From NCBI GenBank assembly GCA_034190875.2, contig CM067354.1, forward strand, positions 67,867,672 through 67,931,671: DNA of 64,000 nt, written 5' to 3'. This document shows positions 47,838 through 59,792 of the stretch, in pieces (positions within the stretch are counted from its first letter, which is position 1; the number at the start of each line of letters is the position of its first letter). Under the pieces are notes generated by a model. That model ran no database searches. It saw only the letters and a program-made list of their open reading frames with translations, and was not told the origin of the DNA. The translations under genes were made by a program, and so were the position numbers. This DNA is from Urechis unicinctus. Lineage: Eukaryota > Annelida > Polychaeta > Xenopneusta > Urechidae.

Positions 47838-49077
47838 TACCTATCAGGGGGGTTTGGCGGGACGTTTGCTGCCATGGTGGACCTCAGTCCCCATGGCATT
47901 CCTAGGGCCGCAGGTTCCCTGGGCCACTACAGACCCAGGGTCCCGATTGGCCCCTGATGATGTGTGTCTGCCATGGGGGACCTCATCAGTCTCCATGGTA
48001 GACAATGGGCCATAGATGTTGGGCCCAACAAAAGAATCTGGGTTCTGAACCCTGGTGAGTTTTGATTTTACAGACCGTGGGAGTTTAGATTTCTCATTGT
48101 ATTTGTTTGCTGTTATGTGTTCATTGACTTTTGGGGTAGGGGGGGTGTTTGGTTTTGTTTGTTCTGTTGGGGGATTGCTGGCTTTGAAAGGGGGTTGTTT
48201 CGGAGGGTGGTTTTCTGTTTGTGTACTAATAGATTTGGTTATTTTAGTAGGTGCTGCTGCAGTACTAGCATATGAAGGTCTGGAAGAAGTTGAATTTTGG
48301 GCACTCTACTATTTTTCTCGCTTCAGGGAAAGAAAGTTTTTGGGTGATATGTAGTGTTTGAATTTGTTTTTCGATTTGCCAAATGGAACAGCGTTTAGAG
48401 TATGCGGGATGAGCACCGGAGCAGTTTGCGCACTTGAATGGTGCTTTGCAATCCTGCTCCCCGTGCTCATCACCGCATTTGGGGCAGATTGGTGTTCTAT
48501 TACATTTGGTTTTAAAATGGCCATATCTTTGACAGTTGTGGCATCTTAAAGGATTTGGAATGAATGGTTCAGTTTTGATGTTCAGGCCAGCTATTTTAAT
48601 GTTGTTTGGAAGGTAAGGGGTGTTGAAAGTAAGGATGTGGGTGCCTGTGGGAACCCTTTCTCCATTTTTATTAATGAGCACTTTGGCTACTTCACTGACA
48701 TTTTGATTTTTCAATTCCTCCAAAATCTCTTCTTCGCTGCAGTATTTGAGTTCGAAAGATTTTATAACACCCTTGATGGTATTAAGGGTTCGATGAGGGC
48801 TGAATTTTACATTGATATTCGCTAATTTGGTGGTCTGAAGAAGAAGTTTGGAATGAATTGGTTTTGAAGTTTCGACAAGATAAATCCCAGATCGCAAAAG
48901 TTTTAGAGTTTTGGGAGTGCCGGCAACACCACAAATTCCTTTAAATAGAACAATGAATGAAACTTTCTCTAAACTCCCGTCGGTTCTTTCAAGCACAAGA
49001 AATCTTGGCCAGTTTTCAGTTTCAGTTTCATTTTCATCTAAATGCCTTCGTTTTTGGCCAGTATGAGAGGAAGACAT
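47837..49077 (-). pseudogene. Retrotransposon ORF1, copy C, frame-broken near C-terminus
   Basis: Open from the ATG at 49077 through the RRM-like region and all three zinc knuckles. One extra G near 48300 (GGG versus GG in A and B) shifts the frame, and the apparent ORF ends at 48265. The remaining C-terminal portion is still readable in the next frame down to the TAATG overlap at 47835-47839. Confidence 0.88.
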
Positions 49078-49806
49078 AGTAATACAACAATTCATCACCT
49101 GTGCTCCCCACCCGCCCCGGAGCCCAATAAAAGGACATCTTAAAGATGCCAGGGCTACACAGGTGATATACTCGTCCCCCATAAAAAGTGATACAATACG
49201 TAACCCATAGAGCCCAGACACTGGCAAGGTGCTGAGCTCGTAGAGGCGCACCATAACACCCCTAATGGAATCCGATTGACCTGATTAAGCAGCCGCCTTC
49301 TGGACTAGTGAAGCCAATGAAATGAGAAATGGTCCATGAAGTAAATGAATGTCATGAAGGAAGATGCCAAATGCATGTGATGGGTAGTCCCAGGGCACGA
49401 CGCCACCAGCCGATAGGAATGGGCCAGGCCAACCCACCCTCTCGTCTAGGCGAAATCCGGGCCAAAGTGGTGTGTTGCAGATATAGCCCTCGCAAGGACC
49501 GCTCCGCTCAACCACCAGGATCCCATCTTCCTCCGACACGAGTCGCAACCCACGGCCAACAGGTTGCCCCCTATTAGTCGCCTCTTACGACATGCAGGAG
49601 GATACAGTGGGCCTATTCTACCCCCGGACCCACAGGGGGGTCTTATCAAGTGATAATGCAGCAAACAGTTCTATACATTATCAGTCATGAAATATACAGA
49701 TATATCACCAGTCGTGACGTTGCACCAATATGCTTGCAAATATTTAATATCCCATCTGGTCTCCCTGAAAATACTATCCACCATAAGCTCTGACTAAACA
49801 TCAAAA

Positions 49807-50158
49807 ATGATTTTCATCCTGCAGCAGCAAGATATATTACATTTTCTAGCCACCTCTAAGCAATGTTTTGAATCATCGATCTTCAGAGTCGCAGGCGAAT
49901 ATCACCAAATGAAAATGCTGAATTCTGGTGTTCACCTGGAATCGATCCAGATGGATTTAAGTCGCATTTCGTTAGTCACTTTAAAGGTATGCCCAACCTA
50001 GCCAGGCAAACTGTAAGGTGAAGCTGATACCTGCTACTAACCCTTCACTCCAACCGAGGTTATGTCTGTTTGCCGTGCGAAACATCCCCGAACACAGTGA
50101 GCTGCTCTACGACTACGGTGATGATGTCACAAACTTATGGTGGCGGCGGTCAGGCAAT
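49807..50158 (+). CDS. SET-domain C-terminal exon(s)
   Basis: From 50006 to a GTGAGT donor at 50159 the frame reads ANCKVKLIP, PRLCLFAVRNI, then LLYDYGDDVTNLWWRR. This is the C-terminal signature of a SET lysine-methyltransferase domain: the N-C-x-x-K region, the hydrophobic PRL-x-LFA-x-R-x-I strand and the catalytic-pocket Tyr in Y-D-Y-G. The preceding 90 bases carry DPDGFKSHFVSHFKGMPN in another frame, which could be the preceding part of SET if one base is gained or lost near 50003. An acceptor (cctgcag) sits at about 49830. The upstream part of SET, which holds the AdoMet GxG motif, is absent; copy C lies immediately upstream. Confidence 0.6.
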
Positions 50159-53100
50159 GTGAGTAAACAATTGAAGCCGCTTACAGCGACGCATGTTATT
50201 TGCGATAAAGATAATGCTGTAATTTCATTGTTCATGCTGACATTGATCCATTCATATAAATTAGTAGAAGATTACGCAGCAAGAACTCACTAGAACCTTG
50301 TACAACAGTCGTTGAGAAGGGATGGCCATCAAAGCATATGTTTAACACAATTGAATTGATGCACAAAAACCCACATTGACGCGGTTCGTTTGGAGCTAAA
50401 AGTCGAGCAGTATCCCCATATAAACATCATAATGATTCATAGTCTGCAATTATTGGCTGATTGTTGTGGTTTATGTCATTAAATTAACTGGCTGATAACA
50501 CGTTATACAACATAGTGGGTTTATTTACCATCAAGTAATTGTTAAGTGCGGACAGAATCAAAGAGCCTGGTTATACAGGAATATTATTGTAGGGTTTTGT
50601 AGCATATCGGATAAGCTTGCAACCAATTGCTGTCTTGATATATATATTTCACCGTGAACGTCGGTACTGTTTCTGGTCGCAGTGATGAAGATGAGACGTC
50701 AACTGAATGGTAACGAGTAAACGGAGGTTTATTTCAGAATGTTGGGGTACGGATTCCGTATCCCGTAAGTCCGAATATATATATTACAAAACTGTGGTAT
50801 GGAGTAGCTCTGGTGATGTCCAGAGGCTACTGCTAAGCTGGAATTCCAAACCTCTATGTGCCGTACGGAGTTGGCCTTCCAACTAGGTCCGTACGACGGT
50901 GACTGTTTCGTTGCCCCAATGCTGAATGTGTTTTTAACTTCTGGGGACGGAGGTATTTATACAAATGTGTGGCGTCGTCAGCAAGCGTGGAGGTACAATT
51001 ACCTTTAGCTTTAATTGAAGATCAAACGGGCTGATGTTAATTGTTATGGGAATTGACGGGTTGGGAATGTTTACTTCAAAGGGCTCTACTTGCTACACCG
51101 GGACTATTTAATTTGGATAGTGGCCGTTTATTTCAGATATCACGGTTAGGTATTTAAGGGGGGGGGGGGGAGGTGTTGCATTATGACTCCACACTGGTTG
51201 ACGATGCTTTCTGCAGTTATTACATAATATCTAATTGATAAGGACGGTCACATATACATTCACATACTTTGAAAACGGATAAATGTGACTTGTGAAGTTT
51301 GTTGAAGTTGAAGCACAAGCTAACTCAACCGAGGATAAACCAACGTCTTCAGGTATCATATATTTTTGTGATATTGAGAATAATTGTTCGTGTTTCAAGA
51401 TACTATAGTAATTATATATCGGTTACTATATCCCCTTTTGGAGCAAATTCGGCATTGATAGTTTATGCGCAAATATATTCGTCGTGTAGATAAATTGTAT
51501 GCAGCGTAATTTGGTGCACCATTCGCTTATTAGAATCCTGGCATACTCGGCCGGCCAGTAACCATGTTTCCGGATGCGCTGAAAGAATATATGAAGACAT
51601 GCAACATCATAGTGGGCATCAACAGGTGGCGTTCTTTTAAATTGTCAAATGTAAAAGTTGATATTGATGTGCAATTATTAACCGTAAGTATGCTAAATGA
51701 GAGAGCAAACGAATTCGGCTGAATGTGCAAGAACATAAGTGGGCAATAGCAGATCTCATGGTGGCAGATATTGCTGATGAATTCACCAATACAGGTTTGT
51801 TGAAACACAGCCCAACAACTAATTGTGTTGTAACTTGTGATGTTGGCAGTAGATGAAGTCCAGCAGTCAAATGTAGATGAATAACATTATTTTTCTAAGG
51901 AAACCTCAGTTTACATTTAATATCTCATTGATTCATACTTCGTCCATTCTGGATATTGCTGTTATAGAATCGCACAGTATTCTACAGACCAGTGGTACAA
52001 AAGGCAGCAGGATGAGGTCGAAACTAAACGGTCAAGCGCGTGCTGAACACCGACAGGTAACTTTCGGTTGGGTTTTGCATTGTTGGCATTTGAGGATGCA
52101 GCTCTTGCAACTTTATGTTAAAATTCTAACACATAACAGAATAACACCCATATCCTCTCTATCCAATTTATGTTGATATCGTTGTAAAAATCAATTTCGA
52201 TTGCGTAAATCATGTAATATATCTTCGATTTAGCGTTATCACAGTTGCTACCAGTTCGCCATGAATTATTTAAGGGGCGATCTTATATTGTTCTTGTCTG
52301 TCCTAGACGGAGCTGTCAGATAACCAAGAGCCTTATAGTGTTGTTGTAATAAGCGTCGTAAGTTATAAGGTTCCATTTATAACCAAATAAAATGTCTTAT
52401 ATTCAGCGAAAACGCAAAAGGCTTGTGCAAGGTATTGAAGAAGCAGAATTCGATGAAGATGTCATTGATGAAGACGAAAGTGGCAGTGACTATCTTCCAA
52501 CAGGTCATATACACGCACACCTTCATCAGTGCCTAAACGATTGTACCGATACAGAAGGCTTTGTGAATAACAGCAACTATGAAGACATCCATATAACTGA
52601 CGACACACATCCTTCTATGGCACAAGGTATGAAGTAGCCATTTTACCGAATAACGATATTTGACGTCAATGAGGCACACACGAGTTCAAACACCCATAAA
52701 CGTAAATTATCAAATAGTTAGTATGGGACCTGGCTAAGAGTATAATTGCAACGTTCTTGGTAATCTATGGCCATTCCCACTGTCAGTGATCCTCATTAGA
52801 CATATCAAGTCATGTGTTCATGAAGTGTTTCTCCTCCAAATATTTACAACCATATTTTATCCTAATATCGATGGTCATGTGCAAAGTGGCTTCAGTTATC
52901 GTACATGTGTGCCTTATAGCTATCGCCGTGGATGGACGGGACGAATGTGAAGAACCAACAAATCCGAAGGGGGAAGTACAAAAAGGGTAAAATCATATTT
53001 CTTGACCGTATATTCAGTATATTTTGCTTCATTTGTTCAATTATAATTTCCTCACACCGGTTCGACATATTGCTCACAGCATCGGCAACCAACATACATA

Positions 53101-55819
53101 TCTGATGCGTCGTCCTATCCATAAATAGAAAAGCTAAATGTGTGTGTCCAGTCACCGTACCCTCGTACCGAAAAACAAACGGTGGCCCAAAGTACAGCAA
53201 AATTGACTGCTGTTACTTTTGTGAGAATCCATTCAATGCTTCAATTGCCAAGCACTACCAAAGTATGCACGCAAATGAAACCGAAGTTCAGAAAATACTA
53301 TCTATTGATGTCAAGTCAAAACATAGAAAGGTGGCATGGACAAAGCTTCGCAATCTTGGCAATTACAAGTACAATACGAAGGTATGTATGATTGAACGGT
53401 ACTGCTAACCCACAGTAATCGCGCAGGCAAGTCGTGCCTTGGGATTAGAATAATCGTTATTTTTAACTTCAATATATTACATAGGGGTGGATGTCACATG
53501 TTGTTTAAAAACCAAATCAAACGGTATCAGTTGTGAAATAAAAATCAAATAATTTAATGCTGCCTCAAGCATTGTGCGACATTATTTAATTGCTACTACA
53601 TAAAAATGCTATAGAGGTGCTATTGGTTTCTTGTACTTTCTGGCATGCTAATATCTTTAGAACAGTGAAGCAAAGCGTGAAAAGTGTTTCAATGGAAGCT
53701 GACTCCCCACTATTGGCCCTCACGCTGGGGCATTACGTTTAACAGGCTAATGTGTTGAAAATCAGCATTGGAATCGAAAATGAAGACGAGGTAATGAAAA
53801 AGGAGGGGGAAGATTTTAAGAGCTTGTATAACTCTCATTGGAATAATAAAGTGGCGTGTATTGCCAACAGGCGACAGAAGTTGCGACAAATCAATAAACC
53901 TAACCATCTACCAACTACGGAAGATCTTGTCCAGTTTCGAAAATGGCTTAGTGAGGAACTGGCAAGCGGTATGAAAAAGAACAGGCTGACGGAAAATGAA
54001 TGGGTGCACTTTGCTCACGTATGCTTAGCTCGCATCCTGCTCTTCAATAAAAGGCGAGTTGCTGAGGTTGAAGAAATAAAAGTGAATGACTTCAAGGAGC
54101 GTGCAGGTAAGTCACACACCAATGATGAAATCATGCAATCGCTGGATGTTGCTGAAAGGGCTCTGGTGAAAAGGTACATGTGATGGCTGAATTACACAAT
54201 TTTATAAACTAAAGAAGTGTAGAATATCAATATTGCATGATTTTGTTACGTGCGTTTGTTTTTGGGCAGAGTGGATCTAATCGAGGTCCGCGGAAAAAGC
54301 ACAAGAGGGATACGAAAGGTGTTTGTACTACTTTCGGAAGATATGGTGGTAGCAATTGAACATCTGCTTCGAACACGAACGTTTGCAAGCCATTATGTAT
54401 TTGGAAGGTAAAGATATCTCCTATTTCGGTTAACCGCACATTCCTATTTAAATATATTCGTCTCCGTTTTGTCTATATTAAGAACAAATGTCCAAAAATT
54501 CGTAAGAGTTTTCGATAAGACATTACCAAGTGTTGATTGTATCTTTGTTTTGCTGGAAGGAAAAGCAACACACGCATGGATGGCTGCGCTGCAATGCGAC
54601 GGTTGACAGCACTATGCCCGGGTCTGAAAGACCCCACAACTATAAGGAGTAGATAACTTAGGAAGTACATGGCAACATGCACACAGGTAAGACATAACGA
54701 TTAATTAATATCAGGATTATAAGACAGCTGCAACGTATGTATTAATGACTTAAGTCCTTGTTTGCTCTCATTTGGCTTTGCAGATCCTGGATATAAATCA
54801 GTCGAAATTGAAGATGGTTGCTGACCATCTTAGTCACAACATCGACATCCACACGGACATATATCGTCTTCAAGATTCAGTTCTGGAAATAACTAAAGAA
54901 GCTCGGGTTTTGCTGGCTGTCGAAAATGTTAACATGGGCAAATTCAGTGGCAAAACACTGCAAGACATCAATCCAGACGGTGAGAAGGCCTGTTTGTTAG
55001 GCATTAACCATCGATTTCAGCAGGAGTTCATACGTTGTCTTGGAAGCGCGGGCACCAACAGACTGCATAAGAATGAAGTAGTTGTAAACATTGACCAAAT
55101 GCAACGATAAGCTTCCGAAAACGTAACTGTTTTCCGATATAATCTATGAAATAGGTAAGTGCTTCCAAATAAATAAGCAACCTTCATATCCTATTTCCTC
55201 TGTCTACTTGACCTTTTGTGTAATGTTACTGGGGGCTCAAATTAATTAGGTGTTTGCAGATCTTGCTGTTCCTGTCATCTGCGACGACGAATGGGCCTTG
55301 GGTTAGTGTTATGCCATGAATATAATTTAGTTATTGGTTCATATAAAGACCTATATCTATTGATAGTACATGTACCATGAATAATCGGGTCAAATACTGC
55401 ATTACAGAAGCACCTGACCAGCATGCAATGGAAGACGTCAGAAAACTTGACAGAATAAATGACAATGGTAGGTCTTAACTCTATTAGACATCTGAAATAA
55501 AAATACAACATGCACGCAAATCAGTAAACCCGGTTTCCATAATCAGTATTATTGATGGAAATTGACAAACGTACATAAGTTACTCGAGCAAGCAACTGTC
55601 ACCATTCATATAACTACTCAGTAAAACCACATTACCGAATAAGTATTCCATGAAAATTTAAATGTACAGAGAACTGACTGATATATGTTAAGTGCTGTAT
55701 TTGTGTATTGCACAGACACATTTGAAGTACACAGTTGTGATACCGTGACGTCGAAGTACATGCGAGTTATGAAAAAGATATGGATTCCGGCAGACATACG
55801 TTTTATATTACTTATATAG
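50006..55819 (+). CDS. Multi-exon SET / C2H2 / tyrosine-recombinase-like gene (model; contains breaks)
   Basis: Exon chain by inspection: 50006-50158, 51298-51352, 51559-51794, 51850-51872, 51988-52056, 52407-52626, 53152-53381, about 53746-54173, 54270-54407, 54560-54686, 54784-54979, 55260-55301, 55408-55467, 55716-55819. All junctions are GT/AG and every intron phase agrees with the next exon (0,1,1,0,0,1,0,2,2,0,1,1,1), which is unlikely by chance. The product is about 690 residues: SET C-terminus, an unrecognised part (MFPDALKEYMKTCN... DLMVADIADEF), an acidic stretch (DEDVIDEDESGSDY), a C2H2-like finger and a tyrosine-recombinase-like core. Problems: a frame break near 51717 (one G fewer would explain it), TAA at 54654-54656, some weak acceptors and no upstream exons. 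It could be two genes (a start ATG at 52392 is usable) or a pseudogene. Confidence 0.55.
50159..51297. other. Intron-like interval containing a candidate solo LTR
   Basis: Non-coding by inspection, between the GTGAGT donor at 50159 and the proposed acceptor before 51298. It includes the LTR-like segment at about 50672-51184 and a run of 13 G near 51162. Confidence 0.4.
50672..51184 (-). repeat. Candidate solo LTR
   Basis: On the minus strand a TATAAATA box (about 50950) is followed some 200 bases later by AATAAA (about 50735), with G+C content above the neighbourhood and approximate TG...CA limits. This resembles a U3-R-U5 organisation. No clear target duplication and no matching LTR in the window, so it remains a candidate. 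Confidence 0.3.
51298..52056 (+). CDS. Unrecognised coding exons upstream of the recombinase part
   Basis: Four short exons of the model. The largest, 51559-51794, reads TMFPDALKEYMKTCN, then WRSFKLSNVKVDID and, after a one-base break near 51717, VQEHKWAIADLMVADIADEF. The break falls at GG where GGG would restore a continuous frame. Exon 51988-52056 reads a basic segment (KGSRMRSKLNGQARAEHRQ). I do not recognise a domain. Codon-like composition, absence of stops within exons and phase agreement are the evidence for coding. Alternatively an independent gene ends at the TAA at 51882. Confidence 0.45.
52392..53381 (+). CDS. Acidic segment and C2H2-like zinc-finger exons
   Basis: Exon 52407-52626 (or starting at ATG 52392) begins with a basic patch (QRKRKRLVQ, a possible nuclear signal), then an acidic run. 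It ends at a GTATGA donor. The next exon, 53152-53381, carries a finger of the form C-x2-C-x12-H-x4-H (CYFCENPFNASIAKHYQSMH), followed by KSKHRKVAWTKLRNLGNYKYNTK and a strong GTATGTATG donor. The finger followed by a charged K/R-LRN-GN segment matches, from memory, uncharacterised metazoan proteins that have a recombinase-like C-terminus, in line with what follows here. Confidence 0.6.
53746..55110 (+). CDS. Tyrosine-recombinase-like catalytic core exons
   Basis: Exon about 53746-54173 carries the N-terminal core and LLFNKRRVAEVEEIKVNDF, matching the first Arg box (R..E..L) of tyrosine recombinases. Exon 54270-54407 holds VDLIEVRGKSTRGIRKVFV, the beta-hairpin Lys region. Exon 54560-54686 holds LRKYMATCTQ, equivalent to the H-x-L-R-H/K..AT box with the second Arg. 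Exon 54784-54979 holds VADHLSHNIDIHTDIYR, equivalent to LGH....T..Y with the nucleophile-position Tyr. The order Arg, Lys, Arg, His, Tyr is complete apart from the first His of box II. The TAA at 54654-54656 falls just before LRK. If exon 54784 is not spliced at 54979, the frame simply ends at TAA 55108. Could derive from a Crypton-type transposon. Confidence 0.65.
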
Positions 55820-57630
55820 TTGATGTCATTTGTCAGATCAAATGCTTGCCCGCTGCTTCAGTGTATTGATCCATCGGTTTGTTGTTACAGTTAGGTAATG
55901 GCTGTGGTGCATAGAATATCCCTTAGTTCTTGTACCATAACTATACTTTAAATATATAGATACTGATGTGAAAGAGAAATGGACAAAGCGTTAGCAATGC
56001 TCTTTATATTAGAAAACGATTGATGATTGACGCAACATTATGACCTGATGTGTTAACAGCAGTATTATGCAGCATATCATCTATGGACATAAATTGACAA
56101 CTACTTCTGCAATATGTTGAATGAATCATACTAAAACATATATCTTAGTTATCCCATATCTGAGACAACTGCATGATATTGATATGACTTCAGGCCAGGT
56201 AAAGAAAACTTGGACACAGATAGAAAATAAAGCCCTCTATGCCTCGTATAAATGGTCATATTCAAGTCAAAAAATATTTTCGGCAATAGTTGCTTATTGA
56301 ATTGTTCTGACGCTCCAGTTCATTCAGCTAAGTGTATATGTATCATTGAATATCTAGTTCAATCCCTACGTTTTGAATATAAAATAGAGCTACGCGTTGC
56401 CTCTATTGGTATGGTCATCCTTCCCATGTGAGTAACCAAGTCGGCAATTTTATTGTATATATCTAACTGTGTGTGACTTTTGACTGCGGTTCATATTTCA
56501 AACTGATTCTGCAATTGCCCGATATTATGTTTAATGATCTGTAACTTTATTATCTATGTAACGTTGTAGCATGAAATAAATAGTCTTTCCAGGTTGTCTT
56601 TTGTTAAAGTAGCTAGGGACATATTATGAAATATGCCTTGCAACAGTTATATCAAAATTAGAATTAACTATGCACATCTTGTAAATCCATAGGTGTTTTC
56701 TAAAGACGTCTTGAGCGTCTATTAAGTACACCAAACCTGTTCTTGTAATACACAACGATGTAATCCTACCATTACATATTCATCTCTATAACCAGGATAA
56801 CACGAGATTCATTAACATTATATTGGTGATTATGGCACGGCATGACGGTGAATTATAGGAGTCACTAAACATATTATCAGACAAGTTTTTTTATCGAATG
56901 ATACAATGGTACACCAGCGAAGTGATGGGCAGGAGGTGATATTTAGAAATTAATGATAAACAAGGAACGTTTGTTTGAAACAATTTTCGATATTCGCCGC
57001 CCAAGTTGGACCGGAACTCATTTAACACGCCTTGAGGATCAATCAGCACCAACCTAGCCCGATTCCAAACGCGCCCTACCCCAATTTTGCATTTCCAGAT
57101 TTAAGGTTGTATCGGTTGATTAAACAGAGGAATTAAAAGAATGACCCACATAATTTAGAAATCGGTCCTCTAATTAAAGGAAAATAGGCATCACGGAATC
57201 CGTGCAACAGAATGATACCCTTTCAAACAGGAAAGGCAGGCATGACATCTAAATAGATTGCATACCCGAAACAACCCACAGACATGACTCCACTATCAAA
57301 GATACTCTCACACATACACAGCACATTAAACTCAAAGAATATAATAAAGTCGTCACCATCATCACCATTAATTGTTTATGTATTCGGGCAATCAGTGCGT
57401 CGGTATATAACGCTCAATAACAGCCATCAGGTGATATATTGGCTAAGATAAAATGCTGCTCAGGTTATATCGGGTCTTGCGTGACAGGTGAAACTAAGGT
57501 AGAGAGTCAAAAGTGTGTAATGCGCAGTGCTTATAGTCTTATAGTAGAAAAACATTCATTACAATTGATGCATACGCATCTCTGTTGTGGGCGATATATT
57601 TGCGCTTGTTCTCTGTTATATACTAACATG
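55820..57630. other. No recognisable feature
   Basis: AT-rich, non-coding by inspection downstream of the last proposed exon. A plus-strand frame at 57439-57717 has no motif. Confidence 0.5.
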
Positions 57631-57635
57631 CCCAA

Positions 57636-57804
57636 TTTCTGGGGTATGTACATGTTTTATAATTCACGTGCTGTGGGGTATTTACTGCGCTCGTTGTGGG
57701 GTATATATATTATATAAATACCCCACTATTTATATATAGCTATGTACCCCGCAGTTAGGTCTGATACAGTACCCCTCATCTGGGTCTCAAAATGATACCC
57801 CACA
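57636..57804. repeat. GTGGGGTAT repeat array with central palindrome, locus 2
   Basis: TGGGGTAT words at about 57639, 57673 and 57696 face ATACCCCAC or variants at 57718, about 57746, 57769 and 57795. The array is mirror-symmetric around about 57711. Same words and centre as locus 1 (33955-34035), with the 'cccagatgtgggg' / 'ccccacatctgg' edge also shared. Confidence 0.7.
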
Positions 57805-57820
57805 TCTGGCACAGTGTCTG

Positions 57821-58689
<869 letters not shown>

Positions 58690-58880
58690 TGGTTAGTCGC
58701 GTTTGTCATAACGTATGTATGTATGTAAACAATATTTTGATCTGTGATACAGGTCGCAATCTTTAATTTCAATCGTTAGGCGTAAATAATGCGTAAAACC
58801 GAGATGTTTTGTTTTTTCTTTGATCTGAAACTAATGTCAATGTCATCGAATAAGTGAAAAACTAGTATATCATTTTACCT
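58690..58880. repeat. R3 repeat fragment
   Basis: Shares 'gtatgtatgtatgt', 'gatacaggtcgcaat', 'aaaccgagatgttttgtttt' and 'gtcatcgaataagtgaaaa' with 5070-5960; a single truncated unit. Confidence 0.75.
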
Positions 58881-59479
58881 TGATGGCAGTCCTGATATAG
58901 ATGTTCATGGAATTATCGCTATATATATATTCTTGATCATTTCCTTATCAGTTACTGATAAGTCATGATGCACCATATATGGTATACAATTGGTTATGTG
59001 TTTATTTACTGCTAAAAGTGTCATGTTGATTCTAAAGTAACTCTTATCCCCAACCTACCATTACATTGGGAAGCATATATCATAGTGTTATTTATTTTAT
59101 AGAATCGACGAATGTTTGCACACTTATTCATAACCTCTCTAAATGCTAATATTGGGAAACTGCCACTCACTAATAGCCATTGATATCACATAAACACCAG
59201 CGGCGTTATTTTGCTGTTCCCCATTCAAAAGCTGCTCACGCGGTCTGAGGGACACGAGCGCTCATGCGCCCATCCAGTCCGCTAAGACCTCCAAACGAAT
59301 CATAAACCCCCAGACACCTTCGTATACTCCCGTGACCCAGTTAACTGTAGCGCCGTATGTTCCTAAACCCCTTACGCATCCTTTACCAACACCAGAATGC
59401 TCTTCTGTCCTTATCCAACATCTCCCTACACAGTGGTAACTGTTCCGAGAAAACTTTATCAAACCGAGGTTTTGATGTT
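58881..59479. other. No recognisable feature
   Basis: Non-coding by inspection. Confidence 0.45.
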
Positions 59480-59598
59480 TCGATGTTTGTTTGTTTACAT
59501 TTTTTTGGCTTCGCAATACAAGTCGCATTTTTGAAAACAAAATAAAGATTTTTCTTTCAAATTATTAGGACCATTAATGCGTAGAACCGAGAGATCAA
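59480..59598. repeat. R3 repeat fragment, left half of copy D target
   Basis: Contains 'caagtcgcatttttgaaaa' and 'aatgcgtagaaccgagag', equivalents of the 5121-5200 region. It is continued beyond copy D at 63762. Confidence 0.7.
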
Positions 59599-59792
59599 AG
59601 GTAAGGTAAGTATAGGGTTTAACGGCACACCAACACTAGTGTGTTATATGGTGCCTACTTAAGGAGGGGTATATATGAGTACGAAAGGATAAGAAGTCAA
59701 GGTTTACAACCAACTAAAAATTGCATTAATTGAATTATATTAATTGAATTATATTAATTTGAACTATATTGAATTAATGAGAATTGTATGAT

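Larger units (their letters stand above)
43951..49640 (-). mobile_element. Nimb/I-like non-LTR retrotransposon, copy C (full length)
   Basis: Same ends as copy B: GGTAAGGTAAGGTAAG tail at 43951 and the C6-TGTGGGTCC 5' end at 49640. Both ORFs are broken by small indels. Unlike B, the two flanks (minisatellite on the left, 'tcttatcaagtgataa' on the right) do not share a target duplication. Its 5' end is about 365 bases from a SET-domain exon on the opposite strand. Confidence 0.92.

Noticed and set aside
55260..55819. Treating the last three short exons as certain
   Set aside because: Phase agreement is good, but exon 54784 can also simply read to TAA at 55108. I kept them only as part of the model, not as separate calls.
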